Shown: positions 51,062 to 60,034, counted from the first letter of the stretch. The stretch is DNA of 64,000 nt from Flintibacter sp. KGMB00164 (GCF_008727735.1 NZ_CP044227.1:930001-994000), one strand, 5' to 3'. Notes: generated by a model not told the origin, from the letters alone. Made by a program: numbers and translations.

Positions 51062-51616
51062 TCACTCCTGAGGGATGAGATTGGCTTTCTCCAGAGCACG
51101 GACAATGGCGGGCAGAGCCACGAGCTGCAGGATGATGCCAGGGATGGCGTTAGTAAAGGCGCCTGCCACAAAAGCAGCGAAGGTGAAGGCGCTGCCAGTG
51201 GAGGTGAGCAGGATTACCTCCACAATACCCCACACGATCCGGCCGCCGATCATAGCCGCTGCCAGAGAAGCGTAGGTGCCAGCCCAGGAATGGGGCAGGC
51301 GGCGGTAAAGCAGGCCGGAAATGAAACCATAGGCGGCCAGCTCAAAGGCCATGGCCAGAGCAGTGGGGAACATGGGAGGGAAGCCTCCGGTGAGAACCGA
51401 GCGCATCAGGGGAGCAATAAAGCCAACCAGAGCGCCCCAGGAGCCGCCGCAGAGAAAGCCGCACAGCAGCACCGGCAGGTGCATGGGCAGCAGCATAGAG
51501 CCGATCTGGGGGATGTTCCCCGTAAAGAAAGGGAGTACATAGGCCAGAGCCAGCATAAGAGCGGACAGAACCAGGCGCTTGATGCGCAGGCGAGAAGAGG
51601 ATGCGGTTGCGTACAT
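51062..51616 (-). CDS. ECF transporter S-component (substrate-binding membrane subunit)
   Basis: A 184-residue membrane protein with six hydrophobic segments. RLVLSALMLALAYVLPFF is the usual S-component first helix, and GSMLLPMHLPVLLCGFLCGG is typical of vitamin or metabolite S-components. It would share the energy module (EcfT/EcfA) encoded elsewhere. Which substrate it carries cannot be read. It is co-transcribed with the kinase and sits behind an attenuator-like leader. I chose ATG 51616 (8 bases after AAGGAG) over TTG 51622. Confidence 0.85.
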   Translation of the reverse strand: MYATASSSRLRIKRLVLSALMLALAYVLPFFTGNIPQIGSMLLPMHLPVLLCGFLCGGSWGALVGFIAPLMRSVLTGGFPPMFPTALAMAFELAAYGFISGLLYRRLPHSWAGTYASLAAAMIGGRIVWGIVEVILLTSTGSAFTFAAFVAGAFTNAIPGIILQLVALPAIVRALEKANLIPQE

Positions 51617-51633
51617 GAACAAAACTCCTTTAC

Positions 51634-51688
51634 AAAAAATACCGCAAAGGCGGCTTCACCCTTCGGGGCGGAACATACCTTCGCGGTA
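51634..51688 (-). promoter_or_regulatory. Attenuator-like leader hairpin before the ECF S-component gene
   Basis: On the minus strand TACCGCGAAGG / CCTTTGCGGTA (11 bp, one G-T) encloses a loop containing CCCGAAGGG, followed by TTTTTT, just ahead of the ribosome site. The rest of the leader, about 55 bases upstream, holds CCTGGC...GCCGG. The layout is that of a riboswitch or attenuator; I do not recognise the class. Confidence 0.6.
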
Positions 51689-51746
51689 CTGATTGCAGGA
51701 AGTGCAGGGGTAAAAAAGTGCCGGCTTCTGCCAGGCGATTATTGGT

Positions 51747-51775
51747 ATCATACCATGAAGCGTCCGCTGCGTCAA
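51747..51775 (-). promoter_or_regulatory. Sigma-A promoter of the ECF S-component/kinase operon
   Basis: On the minus strand TTGACG (51775-51770), 17-bp spacer, TATGAT (51752-51747) with TGG before the -10. The -35 overlaps the stop codon of the upstream GTPase gene. Predicted 5' leader about 120 bases. Confidence 0.8.
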
Positions 51776-54453
51776 GAGCGGCGCTTCTGAGCCCGTTCCA
51801 TGGCGTGCTGGATAGGCCGGGAAGGGGGGCTGGTGTTGTTCTGCTGCCGCAGCAGAGCGGAGATCTCTCCTGTGGCCTGCTCTACCTCAGCGTGGAAGGT
51901 GGTGGCGGACAGACGCAGCGCTCCGTGGCCCAGAATGATAAGCTGCTCGGCATAGTCCGAGGTGGCTACCCGTACCCGGTACTTTTTCCGGCTGAGCTCA
52001 TAGGTGGCCTTTTCGATGTAGGCATCGGCGGTCTCCGCCTCTTTGGTGTATACCACGTGGATATTGTGGTAGTGGACCACCTCGCCCACCCCTCGAGGTA
52101 CTCGGTAGGCATCAAAGACCAGGATGACCTGGCACTTACGAAACCCCTGGTAGTTTTCCAAAATGTCCATCAGCCGCTGCCGGGCGGCGTCCAGATTGTC
52201 CTGGGCGATGGCTTTCAGCTCGTCCCAGGCGAAGATGATGTTGTAGCCGTCTACCAACAGGTATTCCGGCCCTAACTGTTCCGGAGTCTTGATGGCCTGG
52301 TATTCCGGCAGCTCGTCCCGCTTGCGGGGCTTGGGCTGGGGACGCAGATCACGGGCTTTGATGGGACCATAGGTGCGCTCAAAGATGGCCTGAAGCTCCT
52401 TGTCGGCCTCCAGGGAGCCGGAATATACCGAGCCCTTCCTGGGAGCGGCGGGGGGAAACTCCGGTTCTTCTGGCTCTGGAATATCAAACGTAAGGCCGCT
52501 GTCCACGTGCATGTACTGGCGTACCTCATTCCATTTGACCACAAAACCTGCCCCATGGTCGCAGAATACCGAGTCGGCGGGGTTATCCACATCCCGGTCG
52601 CTGTCGTAGCCGATGGCGTCTACCACCGCCTGCTGGTCGGGACAGGGGCGATAGCCGTCCAGGGTGCAGAAGAGCCGCCCTTGCCCCCTGGTGTAGGCGG
52701 CCACCTCCAGGGCGTAGTCCCTGGCCTGGGAGACGGGAGCGGAGCCGGTGAGGACGGACTGGTCCCCCATAGTCTCGGACAGCTCCAGGCTGCCTCCCAT
52801 TCGCTGTACATCGGACATAGCTCGTCCCACCTGCTCCTGAGGCAACTCCAGCCGCAGCTGGTACCAGGGCTCCAGAAGCACACTCTGGGCCATTTTCAGT
52901 CCCTGACGCACGGCCCGGTAGGTGGCCTGGCGGAAGTCGCCTCCCTCGGTGTGCTTGGCGTGGGCCCGCCCGGTGAGCAGGGTGATGCGCAGATCAGTGA
53001 TGGGGGATCCGGTGAGTACGCCCCGGTGCTCCTTTTCCATCAGGTGGGTCAAAATGAGCCGCTGCCAGTTCCGGTCCAGCACGTCCTCGCTGCAGGCAGT
53101 GTCAAATTGCAGACCACTGCCCCGAGGGGCGGGCTCCAATAAAAGGTGTACTTCGGCGTAGTGGCGCAGGGGCTCAAAGTGGCCTACTCCCTCCACGGGC
53201 TCCAGAATGGTCTCCTTGTAAATGATGCTGCCCTGGCCGAAGGTGACATCCAGACCAAAGCGGTCAGAAATCAGCTGCTTCAGTACCTCCAGCTGGACCT
53301 GGCCCATGAGCTGCAAGTGAATTTCCCGGCTGTGCTCGTCCCAGGCTACGTGGAGCTGAGGGTCCTCCTCCTCCAGTTGGCTGAGCTGTTTTAATGCGGT
53401 GTGGACGTTTGCTCCCTCGGGGAGCTGGACTTGGTAGGTGAGCACCGGCTCCAGCATAGGCAGGGGGGAGGCACCCTCAAAGCCAAGTCCCTGGCCGGGG
53501 AAGGTGCGGCTCAGACCGGTGACAGCGCACACGGTTCCCGCTTCTGCCCGGTCCACAGCTTGAAACTGAGCACCGGAGTAGATACGCAGCTGGTCGGCCT
53601 TCTCCTGCCAAACCTGGTCGGAGGGCAGACTCCCGTCAGGGCGTTGGTTGGTGAGCAGATCCTTTACTTTTAAACACCCGCCGGTGACCTTCAGATAGGT
53701 CAGGCGGCCTCCCTGAGGATCCCGGGCAATTTTGAACACCCGGGCGCCGAACTCCTGGGGATAGAGCGGGGGCGCGGCATAGCGCTCCAGTCCCTCCAGC
53801 AGCTCGTCCACACCCTCTAACTTTAACGCGGAGCCAAAGTAGCAGGGAAATACCTTCCGGTGACGGATGAGAGAGACGATGTCTCGGTCCTCCAGAGTTC
53901 CGTTCTCCAGATACTGTTCCAAAATGCCCTCATCACATACGGCTACATTTTCCCCAAAGACGTCCTGGTCCTGGGCGGGATCAAAGTCCACACAGCCCTC
54001 CCCGAAGGAGGCCTTCAGCTTTTCCAGAAGCTCCTGCCGCTGCGTGCCGGGCAGGTCCATTTTATTGATAAAAAGGAAGGTAGGAATATGGTACCGGGCC
54101 AGCAGCTGCCACAGGGTGCGGGTGTGACCCTGAACCCCGTCGGTGCCGCTGATGACCAGAATGGCATAGTCCAGCACCTGGAGAGTGCGCTCCATCTCCG
54201 TGGAGAAGTCCACATGTCCCGGTGTGTCCAACAGAGTGATGGTCAAATCCTTGAGAGGCAGTACGGCCTGCTTGGAGAAGATCGTGATGCCACGCTCCCG
54301 CTCCTGGCGGTCGGTATCCAGAAAGGCGTCTTGGTGATCCACCCGGCCCAGCTTGCGCAGCCGCCCGCCTCGATAGAGCAGAGCCTCCGACAGAGTGGTC
54401 TTACCTGCGTCAACATGGGCCAGCAGACCCACGGAAAGTTGTTTTGCTTCCAT
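51772..54453 (-). CDS. TetM-like translational GTPase fused to a NYN (YacP-like) domain
   Basis: An 893-residue protein. Residues 1 to about 650 match the elongation-factor-G/ribosome protection protein family: AHVDAGKTT (12-20), LDTPGHVDF, FINKMDLPG, then domains II-V. Residues from about 727 to 870 (EYLLVDGYNIIFAW, VFDAYRVP, ATSDYAEQLI) are a NYN domain like YacP/Rae1, with aspartates conserved. Rae1 cuts mRNA in the ribosomal A site, so ribosome access plus nuclease is plausible. Classical Tet(M) is about 640 residues without NYN. Tetracycline resistance should not be assumed. Start ATG 54453, 8 bases after AGGA; another ATG 9 bases upstream is possible. Confidence 0.9.
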   Translation of the reverse strand: MEAKQLSVGLLAHVDAGKTTLSEALLYRGGRLRKLGRVDHQDAFLDTDRQERERGITIFSKQAVLPLKDLTITLLDTPGHVDFSTEMERTLQVLDYAILVISGTDGVQGHTRTLWQLLARYHIPTFLFINKMDLPGTQRQELLEKLKASFGEGCVDFDPAQDQDVFGENVAVCDEGILEQYLENGTLEDRDIVSLIRHRKVFPCYFGSALKLEGVDELLEGLERYAAPPLYPQEFGARVFKIARDPQGGRLTYLKVTGGCLKVKDLLTNQRPDGSLPSDQVWQEKADQLRIYSGAQFQAVDRAEAGTVCAVTGLSRTFPGQGLGFEGASPLPMLEPVLTYQVQLPEGANVHTALKQLSQLEEEDPQLHVAWDEHSREIHLQLMGQVQLEVLKQLISDRFGLDVTFGQGSIIYKETILEPVEGVGHFEPLRHYAEVHLLLEPAPRGSGLQFDTACSEDVLDRNWQRLILTHLMEKEHRGVLTGSPITDLRITLLTGRAHAKHTEGGDFRQATYRAVRQGLKMAQSVLLEPWYQLRLELPQEQVGRAMSDVQRMGGSLELSETMGDQSVLTGSAPVSQARDYALEVAAYTRGQGRLFCTLDGYRPCPDQQAVVDAIGYDSDRDVDNPADSVFCDHGAGFVVKWNEVRQYMHVDSGLTFDIPEPEEPEFPPAAPRKGSVYSGSLEADKELQAIFERTYGPIKARDLRPQPKPRKRDELPEYQAIKTPEQLGPEYLLVDGYNIIFAWDELKAIAQDNLDAARQRLMDILENYQGFRKCQVILVFDAYRVPRGVGEVVHYHNIHVVYTKEAETADAYIEKATYELSRKKYRVRVATSDYAEQLIILGHGALRLSATTFHAEVEQATGEISALLRQQNNTSPPSRPIQHAMERAQKRRS

Positions 54454-54484
54454 GTGCAACATCCTTGCTTGTTCAAGTATCAAA

Positions 54485-54513
54485 ATTGTACCATGTTCTC
54501 CGTCGGGAATCAA
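54485..54513 (-). promoter_or_regulatory. Sigma-A promoter of the GTPase-NYN gene
   Basis: On the minus strand TTGATT (54513-54508), 17-bp spacer, TACAAT (54490-54485) with TGG before the -10. Confidence 0.7.
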
Positions 54514-54531
54514 TCCGTGGAAAATTCGGGA

Positions 54532-54561
54532 TTGTGGGAGAAGGGCGTGGTGTGATAGAAT
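54532..54561 (+). promoter_or_regulatory. Promoter of guaA
   Basis: TTGTGG (54532-54537), 18-bp spacer, TAGAAT (54556-54561) with TGA before the -10. No purine or ZTP riboswitch is apparent in the short leader. Confidence 0.6.
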
Positions 54562-54618
54562 AAACCCAGATATCGCCTGCCCCGCTGCGGCAGAGAAAAA
54601 GATGCAGGAGGAAGACCA

Positions 54619-55908
54619 ATGAAGCAGGATATGATCCTTGTTCTGGACCTGGGCAGCCAGGAAAATCCCCGCCTGGCCCGGGAAATCCGTTCCCTGGGCG
54701 TGTACAGTGAGATCCACCCCCACGACATTACGTTGGAGCAGGTGCATGCGCTGCCCAATGTGAAGGGCATCATTGTTAACGGCGGCCCCAACCGTGTGGT
54801 AGACGGTGTGGAGATCGATGTATCCACCGAGATCTATAACTGCGAGCTGCCCGTGCTGCTGGTGGACCACAAGGGCGAGGTGGGCTGGCCCGAGGATGAG
54901 GCGGACCGGAAAGAGGCTCTGGCCAACTTCGTCTTTGGCCTGTGTCAGGCTGAGCCCAACTGGAACATGGAAAACTTCATTGCGGACCAGGTGGAGCTCA
55001 TCCGCCGCCAGGTGGGAGACAAGAAAGTGCTGCTGGCGCTCAGCGGCGGCGTGGACTCCTCTGTGGTGGCCGCTCTGCTCATCAAGGCCATTGGCAAGCA
55101 GCTCACCTGTGTCCACGTCAACCACGGCCTGCTCCGTAAGGGCGAGCCAGAGCAGGTAGTCAAGGTATTCCGGGATGAGATGGACGCCAATCTGGTCTAT
55201 GTGGATGCAGTGGACCGCTTCCTGGACAAGCTGGCCGGGGTCAGTGACCCGGAGCAGAAGCGTAAGATCATCGGCGGGGAGTTTATCCGCGTCTTTGAGG
55301 AGGAGGCCCGGAAGTTGGAGGGCATCTCCTTCCTGGGTCAGGGTACCATCTACCCCGATATCATCGAGTCCGGCACCAAGACCGTGAAGGCGGTAAAGAG
55401 CCATCACAACGTGGGCGGCCTTCCCGAGGATCTGAACTTTGAACTGGTGGAGCCTCTGAAGATGCTCTTCAAGGACGAGGTGCGCGCCTGCGGCAAGGCT
55501 TTGGGCCTGCCCGACAGCATGGTCTACCGTCAGCCGTTCCCCGGCCCCGGCCTGGGCGTGCGCTGCCTGGGAGCCATCACCCGTGACCGCCTGGAGGCAG
55601 TGCGGGAGTCTGACGCCATCCTCCGGGAGGAGTTTGCCAAGAATGGCCTGGAGGGCAAGGTTTGGCAGTACTTTACCGCCATCCCCGACATCAAGAGCGT
55701 GGGCGTGCGGGATGGCGTGCGGGCCGACGAGTGGCCGGTCATCATTCGGGCGGTCAATACGGTAGACGCCATGACCGCCACCGTGGAGGATGTGCCTTTT
55801 GCGCTCCTGCAGCATATTACCCAGCGCATTACCCATGAGGTAAAGGGTGTCAACCGGGTGCTTTATGATCTCACGCCGAAGCCCACGGGGACCATCGAAT
55901 GGGAGTAA
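54619..55908 (+). CDS. guaA: GMP synthase with a truncated, catalytically dead glutaminase domain
   Basis: A 429-residue GMP synthase; full-length GuaA is about 510-525. The ATP-pyrophosphatase half is intact: LSGGVDSSVV (141-150), the HVNHGLLRKGE loop, QGTIYPDIIESG, and the dimerisation domain ending KPTGTIEWE with RQPFPGPGLGVR. The N-terminal amidotransferase part keeps its beginning (ILVLDLGSQENPRLAREIR, IIVNGGPN) but jumps from PVLLVDHKG to FVFGLCQAEPNW. The Cys of GICYGMQ and the catalytic His-Glu (FHPE) are missing. It should use free ammonia, or ammonia delivered by another subunit, to turn XMP into GMP. The frame is undamaged and codon use normal. AGGAGGAAG precedes the ATG. Confidence 0.92.
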   Translation: MKQDMILVLDLGSQENPRLAREIRSLGVYSEIHPHDITLEQVHALPNVKGIIVNGGPNRVVDGVEIDVSTEIYNCELPVLLVDHKGEVGWPEDEADRKEALANFVFGLCQAEPNWNMENFIADQVELIRRQVGDKKVLLALSGGVDSSVVAALLIKAIGKQLTCVHVNHGLLRKGEPEQVVKVFRDEMDANLVYVDAVDRFLDKLAGVSDPEQKRKIIGGEFIRVFEEEARKLEGISFLGQGTIYPDIIESGTKTVKAVKSHHNVGGLPEDLNFELVEPLKMLFKDEVRACGKALGLPDSMVYRQPFPGPGLGVRCLGAITRDRLEAVRESDAILREEFAKNGLEGKVWQYFTAIPDIKSVGVRDGVRADEWPVIIRAVNTVDAMTATVEDVPFALLQHITQRITHEVKGVNRVLYDLTPKPTGTIEWE

Positions 55909-55993
55909 CTTAGAAGGCCCGAAAAAGCCTGTAATGATAGGAGTTTCCAAGGCTTGATGCCCTCTGTGGCAACAATTTTTCCTTGGTTTTTAA

Positions 55994-56035
55994 GAAGAGC
56001 TAACTGGTTTTAATTGAATCAGTTAGCTCTTTTTA
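55994..56035 (+). terminator. Terminator of guaA
   Basis: AAGAGCTAACTG / CAGTTAGCTCTT around about 13 bases, then TTTTT. Its stem is nearly identical to that of the terminator at 61116-61157. Confidence 0.85.
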
Positions 56036-56166
56036 TGACTGTTTTGAGCAACACAAAGAGTTTGGAGATTAAGTTTGCGACCTGAGCTGATGATAATAAG
56101 TGCCAGTCACCAAACCGTAAGAAGTTTATGGTATTCTATCGGTAACAACTCGTAGGAGGGATACCT

Positions 56167-56859
56167 ATGGCGATTTTGATTACCAAAGATTTGTGCAAGA
56201 CATACGGCAGCGGAGACAATGCCGTCCACGCGCTGAACCACGTATCCCTGACGGTGGAAGAGGGTGAGTTTGTTTCCATTGTAGGAACCTCCGGCAGCGG
56301 GAAGTCCACCTTTTTAAATTTAGTGGGCGGACTGGACAAGCCAACCTCTGGTGAAGTGTGGGTGCGGGGGCACGACCTGGGAAAACTCAATGACGAGCAG
56401 CTCACCATCTTCCGTCGGCGAAACATCGGCTTTGTCTTTCAGAATTTCAATCTCATCCCCATGCTCAATGTGTATGAGAATATCACCTTCACCTTGGAGG
56501 CAGATGGGCTGCAGCCTGACAAGGAGTTTTTGGACGGGATCATCCATGCCCTTGGACTGGAGGAGAAACGCTATGCCATGCCAGACCAACTCTCTGGCGG
56601 ACAGCAGCAGCGGGTGGCCATTGCCAGAGCTTTGGCCACTAAGCCGGCCATGATCCTGGCCGATGAGCCCACCGGAAACCTGGACAGCAAAACCGGGCTG
56701 GAGGTAGCCCTGCTGCTCCAAAATTCCGTGCGGAAGTTTGGGCAGACTCTCATCATGATCACCCACAACGAGGAACTGGCCCAGCTGGCCGACCACATCC
56801 TCCACATTGAGGACGGACGCATCCTGGGGAAGGAGGGGGACCATGTTCCGCATTCATAA
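56167..56859 (+). CDS. ABC transporter ATP-binding protein (MacB/BceA type)
   Basis: A 230-residue ATPase. Walker A GTSGSGKST (40-48), Q-loop in FVFQNFNLIP, signature LSGGQQQRVAIARAL, Walker B ILADEPTGNLDS, switch His in MITHNEE. It belongs to the LolD/MacB/BceA group that pairs with FtsX-like permeases. It overlaps the permease gene by 17 bases. GGAGGG precedes the ATG. The preceding 258-base gap holds the guaA terminator and no clear promoter, except a weak TGGTATTCT near 56129-56137. Confidence 0.95.
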   Translation: MAILITKDLCKTYGSGDNAVHALNHVSLTVEEGEFVSIVGTSGSGKSTFLNLVGGLDKPTSGEVWVRGHDLGKLNDEQLTIFRRRNIGFVFQNFNLIPMLNVYENITFTLEADGLQPDKEFLDGIIHALGLEEKRYAMPDQLSGGQQQRVAIARALATKPAMILADEPTGNLDSKTGLEVALLLQNSVRKFGQTLIMITHNEELAQLADHILHIEDGRILGKEGDHVPHS

Positions 56860-59335
56860 CCGCCGCCTCTTTTGGCGTCTGGCCGGACGAAGCATTAAGG
56901 CCAACTTGGGCCGAAACCTGCTTACCGCCCTGGCTGTCTTTCTTTCCACTCTTATGCTCTTCTCCATTTTTACCATCGGTGTCAACTACTTCCGCAATTT
57001 ACAGGTCATGATGGACCGGCTGGACGGGGTGACCGACGCTCTCCTGTACGCTCCCACCCAGGAGCAGTATGAGCAGATCAAAGCCACCCCCGGGGTGGAG
57101 GTGGTGGGCATCCGAATATCGCCGGGCAGTGAGACGATTCCAGGTGCGCGTGGCTTCGAGATTCCCTTACAGCACTGGTACTACGACGAGGCAGCCTGGG
57201 AATACCAGATCCTCCCCATGATCTCCGATGTGGTGGGAACCTATCCTCAGGATACGCTGGAGATCATGATGTCCACGGGTACCCTCAAACGGCTAGGCAT
57301 TGAAAATCCGGAGGTGGGCATGACCATCCACCTGACCCAGGATTACCAGCTAACCGGCTGGTTTACCGACTACAAATCGGAGGACCGGGTGCTCCGCTCG
57401 GAGTCTGGAATTCGGGAGATCTATTCTGAATTCTGGGGCTGGGACAGCTGTCAGCTGGGGGTATGCTGGTCTGAGGAAGGAACCTGGGAGGCCTTGCAGC
57501 AGATTCCACTTACAGACGCGCAGTACTGGGTTTCCACATCCCAGCGCTCCGTCGTTTCCCTAGAGCAGGTCCTTGGCCTGCTGGGATTTACTGCTCTGCT
57601 CATTCTGGTGGGCAGCTGTCTGTTTGTCAGCAACATTCTGTCCCTCTCCGTTCAACATGACATTCGGTTTTACGGCATGCTGAAGACCCTGGGAACCACA
57701 CCCCGGCAGCTGCGCACCCTGGTGCGGGCAAAAGCCATACTGGCAGCCCTGGCCGGTCTGGTGCCCGGTATGTTGGCAGCGATTCTGCTCTGTCTGGAGG
57801 TGGTACCCCGGGCTCTGGAGACATTGACCAACGACAATATGTCCGCCATGCCCCGGACGGTGGTCTTTTACCCTGTCATCTTTTTGGGCACCATTCTGTT
57901 TGTGGCGCTGACGGTGGCTCTGAGCAGCTGGAAACCGGCTCGGCTGGCGGGAAAAATCTCCCCCATGCAGGCTCTGTCCTACACCGGGCTGCCAGGGGGA
58001 CGCCGCGGGAAAGCGGGGCGGCGGACCGGGCTGCGCTCCATGGCCCTGCACAACGTGTTCCGGCAGAAAAAGCAGGCTCTCCGGGTCTTTGCCTCCCTCA
58101 CCCTGGGGGCGGTACTCATTCTGGCGGTAAACAGCGTGTTCCACCTGGATATGCCGGAGTATGATACAAATGGCTATGACATCACTATTTTTACCTTCCG
58201 GGAAACTAACCTGGAGGAAGATGGAGATTCCGATTTTGCACCGAACCTCAATCAGGGTGCTATGGAGGCTATCACCCAACTGGACGGCATCGAAGAAATG
58301 GAGATCACCCGGATGTCCGCGCTGTATATGCAGAGTGACCCAGCGGTCCTTTGGCCCTATGCCAAGCAGTTTGCCCGGTGGGTGCGCGAAGACGACCCGG
58401 CCGCTGTGAAAGAAAAAATGGAGGCATATCAGGCCGGCGCGGGCCAATTTGAGCGCACAGAAGCGGTGACCCTGGAGCTTTCTGCCCTGGAGGAGTATAA
58501 TCAGACTGCGGAGCAGCCGGTGGATTTGGATGCCTTTGCCGCTGGGGATACACTGCTGATTTACGACAGCAGCAGAGAATATGTCGACCCGCCGGAGGAT
58601 TTTTCCGGCATGGTGGGTCAGACTCTGTCCATCTGCGGCCGGGACGGACAGGTCCAGTCCTTTACCATTGGCGGGGTGGTGAGCAGGGACGTTCCCCTGG
58701 CAGTTTCTCCGTCCGGTAACAATGATGTGCCTGGGGTACTGGTCAGCCAGGCCGGTATGGATCGGATCAATCCGGATGCAGATATCCGGAATATCTGCAT
58801 CAACGCCGAGAAGGGCCAGTTGATGACTTTGGATCAGGCCATTCAGGAGATTGTGGCCGTGGCCCCTAGTCTCATGGAGTATGTCAGCGTCGCCCAGGCC
58901 CAGGCAGACTATGCCCAGAATCAGCGGACCGTAGCCCTGGTGGGTAACGGCGTGTGCATCCTGATGGTGCTGATGGGTCTTATGAACTATGTGAATGTGA
59001 TGGCCGCCTCGGTGCAGACCCGTCGCCGGGAGCTGGCCATGATGGAGAGCCTGGGCATGACCCGCCGGCAGCTGCGAGCCATGGTCATGTGGGAGGGGGG
59101 CATCTACGCGGTTTTGTCCTCCGTCCTGTTCCTGGCGGGCTGTGGTATTCTGTGGGCCGCCTTTTCCGATACCCATATTGATGCAGGGGTGCTGGCTTTC
59201 TCCTTTGTGTGGCCGCCCAGGCTGGTGGTGGGGCTGGTACTGGCCCTGTTGGTGCTGTGTCCCTGCATTTCCGCCCTGGCCTACCGGATCTCTTCCCGGG
59301 AACCGGTGATTCAGCGCCTGCGGGAGACCAGCTGA
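56843..59335 (+). CDS. FtsX-like ABC transporter permease
   Basis: An 830-residue membrane permease. N-terminal membrane segment at about 20-45, a large extracytoplasmic domain, then three segments (about 245-370), a second large exported domain and a final three-segment FtsX block near the C-terminus (VMAASVQTRRRELAMMESLGMTRRQLRAMV). This is the duplicated FtsX layout of MacB-type or antimicrobial-peptide exporters. With the adjacent intramembrane-sensing kinase it suggests peptide or envelope stress defence. The ATG at 56843 follows GGAGGGGG. Confidence 0.92.
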   Translation: MFRIHNRRLFWRLAGRSIKANLGRNLLTALAVFLSTLMLFSIFTIGVNYFRNLQVMMDRLDGVTDALLYAPTQEQYEQIKATPGVEVVGIRISPGSETIPGARGFEIPLQHWYYDEAAWEYQILPMISDVVGTYPQDTLEIMMSTGTLKRLGIENPEVGMTIHLTQDYQLTGWFTDYKSEDRVLRSESGIREIYSEFWGWDSCQLGVCWSEEGTWEALQQIPLTDAQYWVSTSQRSVVSLEQVLGLLGFTALLILVGSCLFVSNILSLSVQHDIRFYGMLKTLGTTPRQLRTLVRAKAILAALAGLVPGMLAAILLCLEVVPRALETLTNDNMSAMPRTVVFYPVIFLGTILFVALTVALSSWKPARLAGKISPMQALSYTGLPGGRRGKAGRRTGLRSMALHNVFRQKKQALRVFASLTLGAVLILAVNSVFHLDMPEYDTNGYDITIFTFRETNLEEDGDSDFAPNLNQGAMEAITQLDGIEEMEITRMSALYMQSDPAVLWPYAKQFARWVREDDPAAVKEKMEAYQAGAGQFERTEAVTLELSALEEYNQTAEQPVDLDAFAAGDTLLIYDSSREYVDPPEDFSGMVGQTLSICGRDGQVQSFTIGGVVSRDVPLAVSPSGNNDVPGVLVSQAGMDRINPDADIRNICINAEKGQLMTLDQAIQEIVAVAPSLMEYVSVAQAQADYAQNQRTVALVGNGVCILMVLMGLMNYVNVMAASVQTRRRELAMMESLGMTRRQLRAMVMWEGGIYAVLSSVLFLAGCGILWAAFSDTHIDAGVLAFSFVWPPRLVVGLVLALLVLCPCISALAYRISSREPVIQRLRETS

Positions 59336-59356
59336 CCTGTTTTTTAGGAGGTACCT

Positions 59357-60034
59357 ATGGCCCAGCTTTTGTTGGTAGAAGATGATATTCTGTTGGGGCA
59401 GGCGGTGAAGTCCGCACTGGAGCAGGACGGCCACGCCGTGGCGTTGGCCCACAACGCCGCTCAGGCCCAGAAGCTTTGGCAGGCCGTCCGCTTTGACTTG
59501 TGTCTGCTGGACATCCGTCTGCCCGACGGAAGCGGCCTGGACCTGTGTGCCGGGTTCCGGCAGGCACGGGACACCCCCGTCATCTTTCTCACCGCCAACG
59601 ACGCCGATGAGGACGTGGTCCGGGGATTCCAAATGGGCGGTGACGACTATGTAACAAAACCCTTTGCCCCGGAGGTGCTGCGCCAGCGGGTGCTGGCTGT
59701 GCTGCGCAGAACTGGCAGCGGCGCTCAAATAATCCGCTATCAGGAACTGGAGATTGACCTGGAGCGGCAGACCGTACGCAGACAGGGGGAAACCATCCAC
59801 CTCACCGCCACCGAGTGGAAGCTGCTGGAAAGGCTGGCCCGCAGCCGTGGCCGGGTGCTCACCCGGACGATGCTGTTGGAGCAGATTTGGGACGTGGAAG
59901 GAAGCTTTATAGACGAGAATACCCTCAGTGTCCATATCCGCCGCCTGCGGCAGAAGCTGGAGCCCGATCCAAAGAATCCGCGCTATGTGGTCACGGTATT
60001 TGGACTGGGCTACACCTTTGGGGAGGCAACATGA
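59357..60034 (+). CDS. OmpR/PhoB-family response regulator
   Basis: A 225-residue regulator. Receiver with phospho-acceptor Asp52 (LCLLDIRLPDGSG) and Lys near 101 (DDYVTKPF). C-terminal winged helix with TATEWKLLERLARSRGRVLTRTMLLEQIWD and SVHIRRLRQKLE. Pairs with the kinase, overlapping by 4 bases. It probably controls the ABC genes upstream. Confidence 0.95.
   Translation: MAQLLLVEDDILLGQAVKSALEQDGHAVALAHNAAQAQKLWQAVRFDLCLLDIRLPDGSGLDLCAGFRQARDTPVIFLTANDADEDVVRGFQMGGDDYVTKPFAPEVLRQRVLAVLRRTGSGAQIIRYQELEIDLERQTVRRQGETIHLTATEWKLLERLARSRGRVLTRTMLLEQIWDVEGSFIDENTLSVHIRRLRQKLEPDPKNPRYVVTVFGLGYTFGEAT

Noticed and set aside
51634-51688. T-box leader, because of the GGGTGAAGCCGCC sequence in the hairpin loop.
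   Set aside because: The T-box core needs a TGGN bulge (AGGGTGGNACCGCG), which is absent, and there is no specifier loop or aminoacyl-tRNA gene context.
51772-54453. Tetracycline resistance gene.
   Set aside because: Only the family fold matches; the NYN fusion and chromosomal housekeeping context argue against a mobile tet gene, and no transfer genes are nearby.
54454-55950. The GTPase-NYN frame stays open upstream to 55950 on the minus strand, suggesting a 1,392-residue protein.
   Set aside because: The extension is antisense to guaA, has no domain logic, and the GTPase starts naturally at 54453 with a ribosome site and a promoter at 54485-54513.
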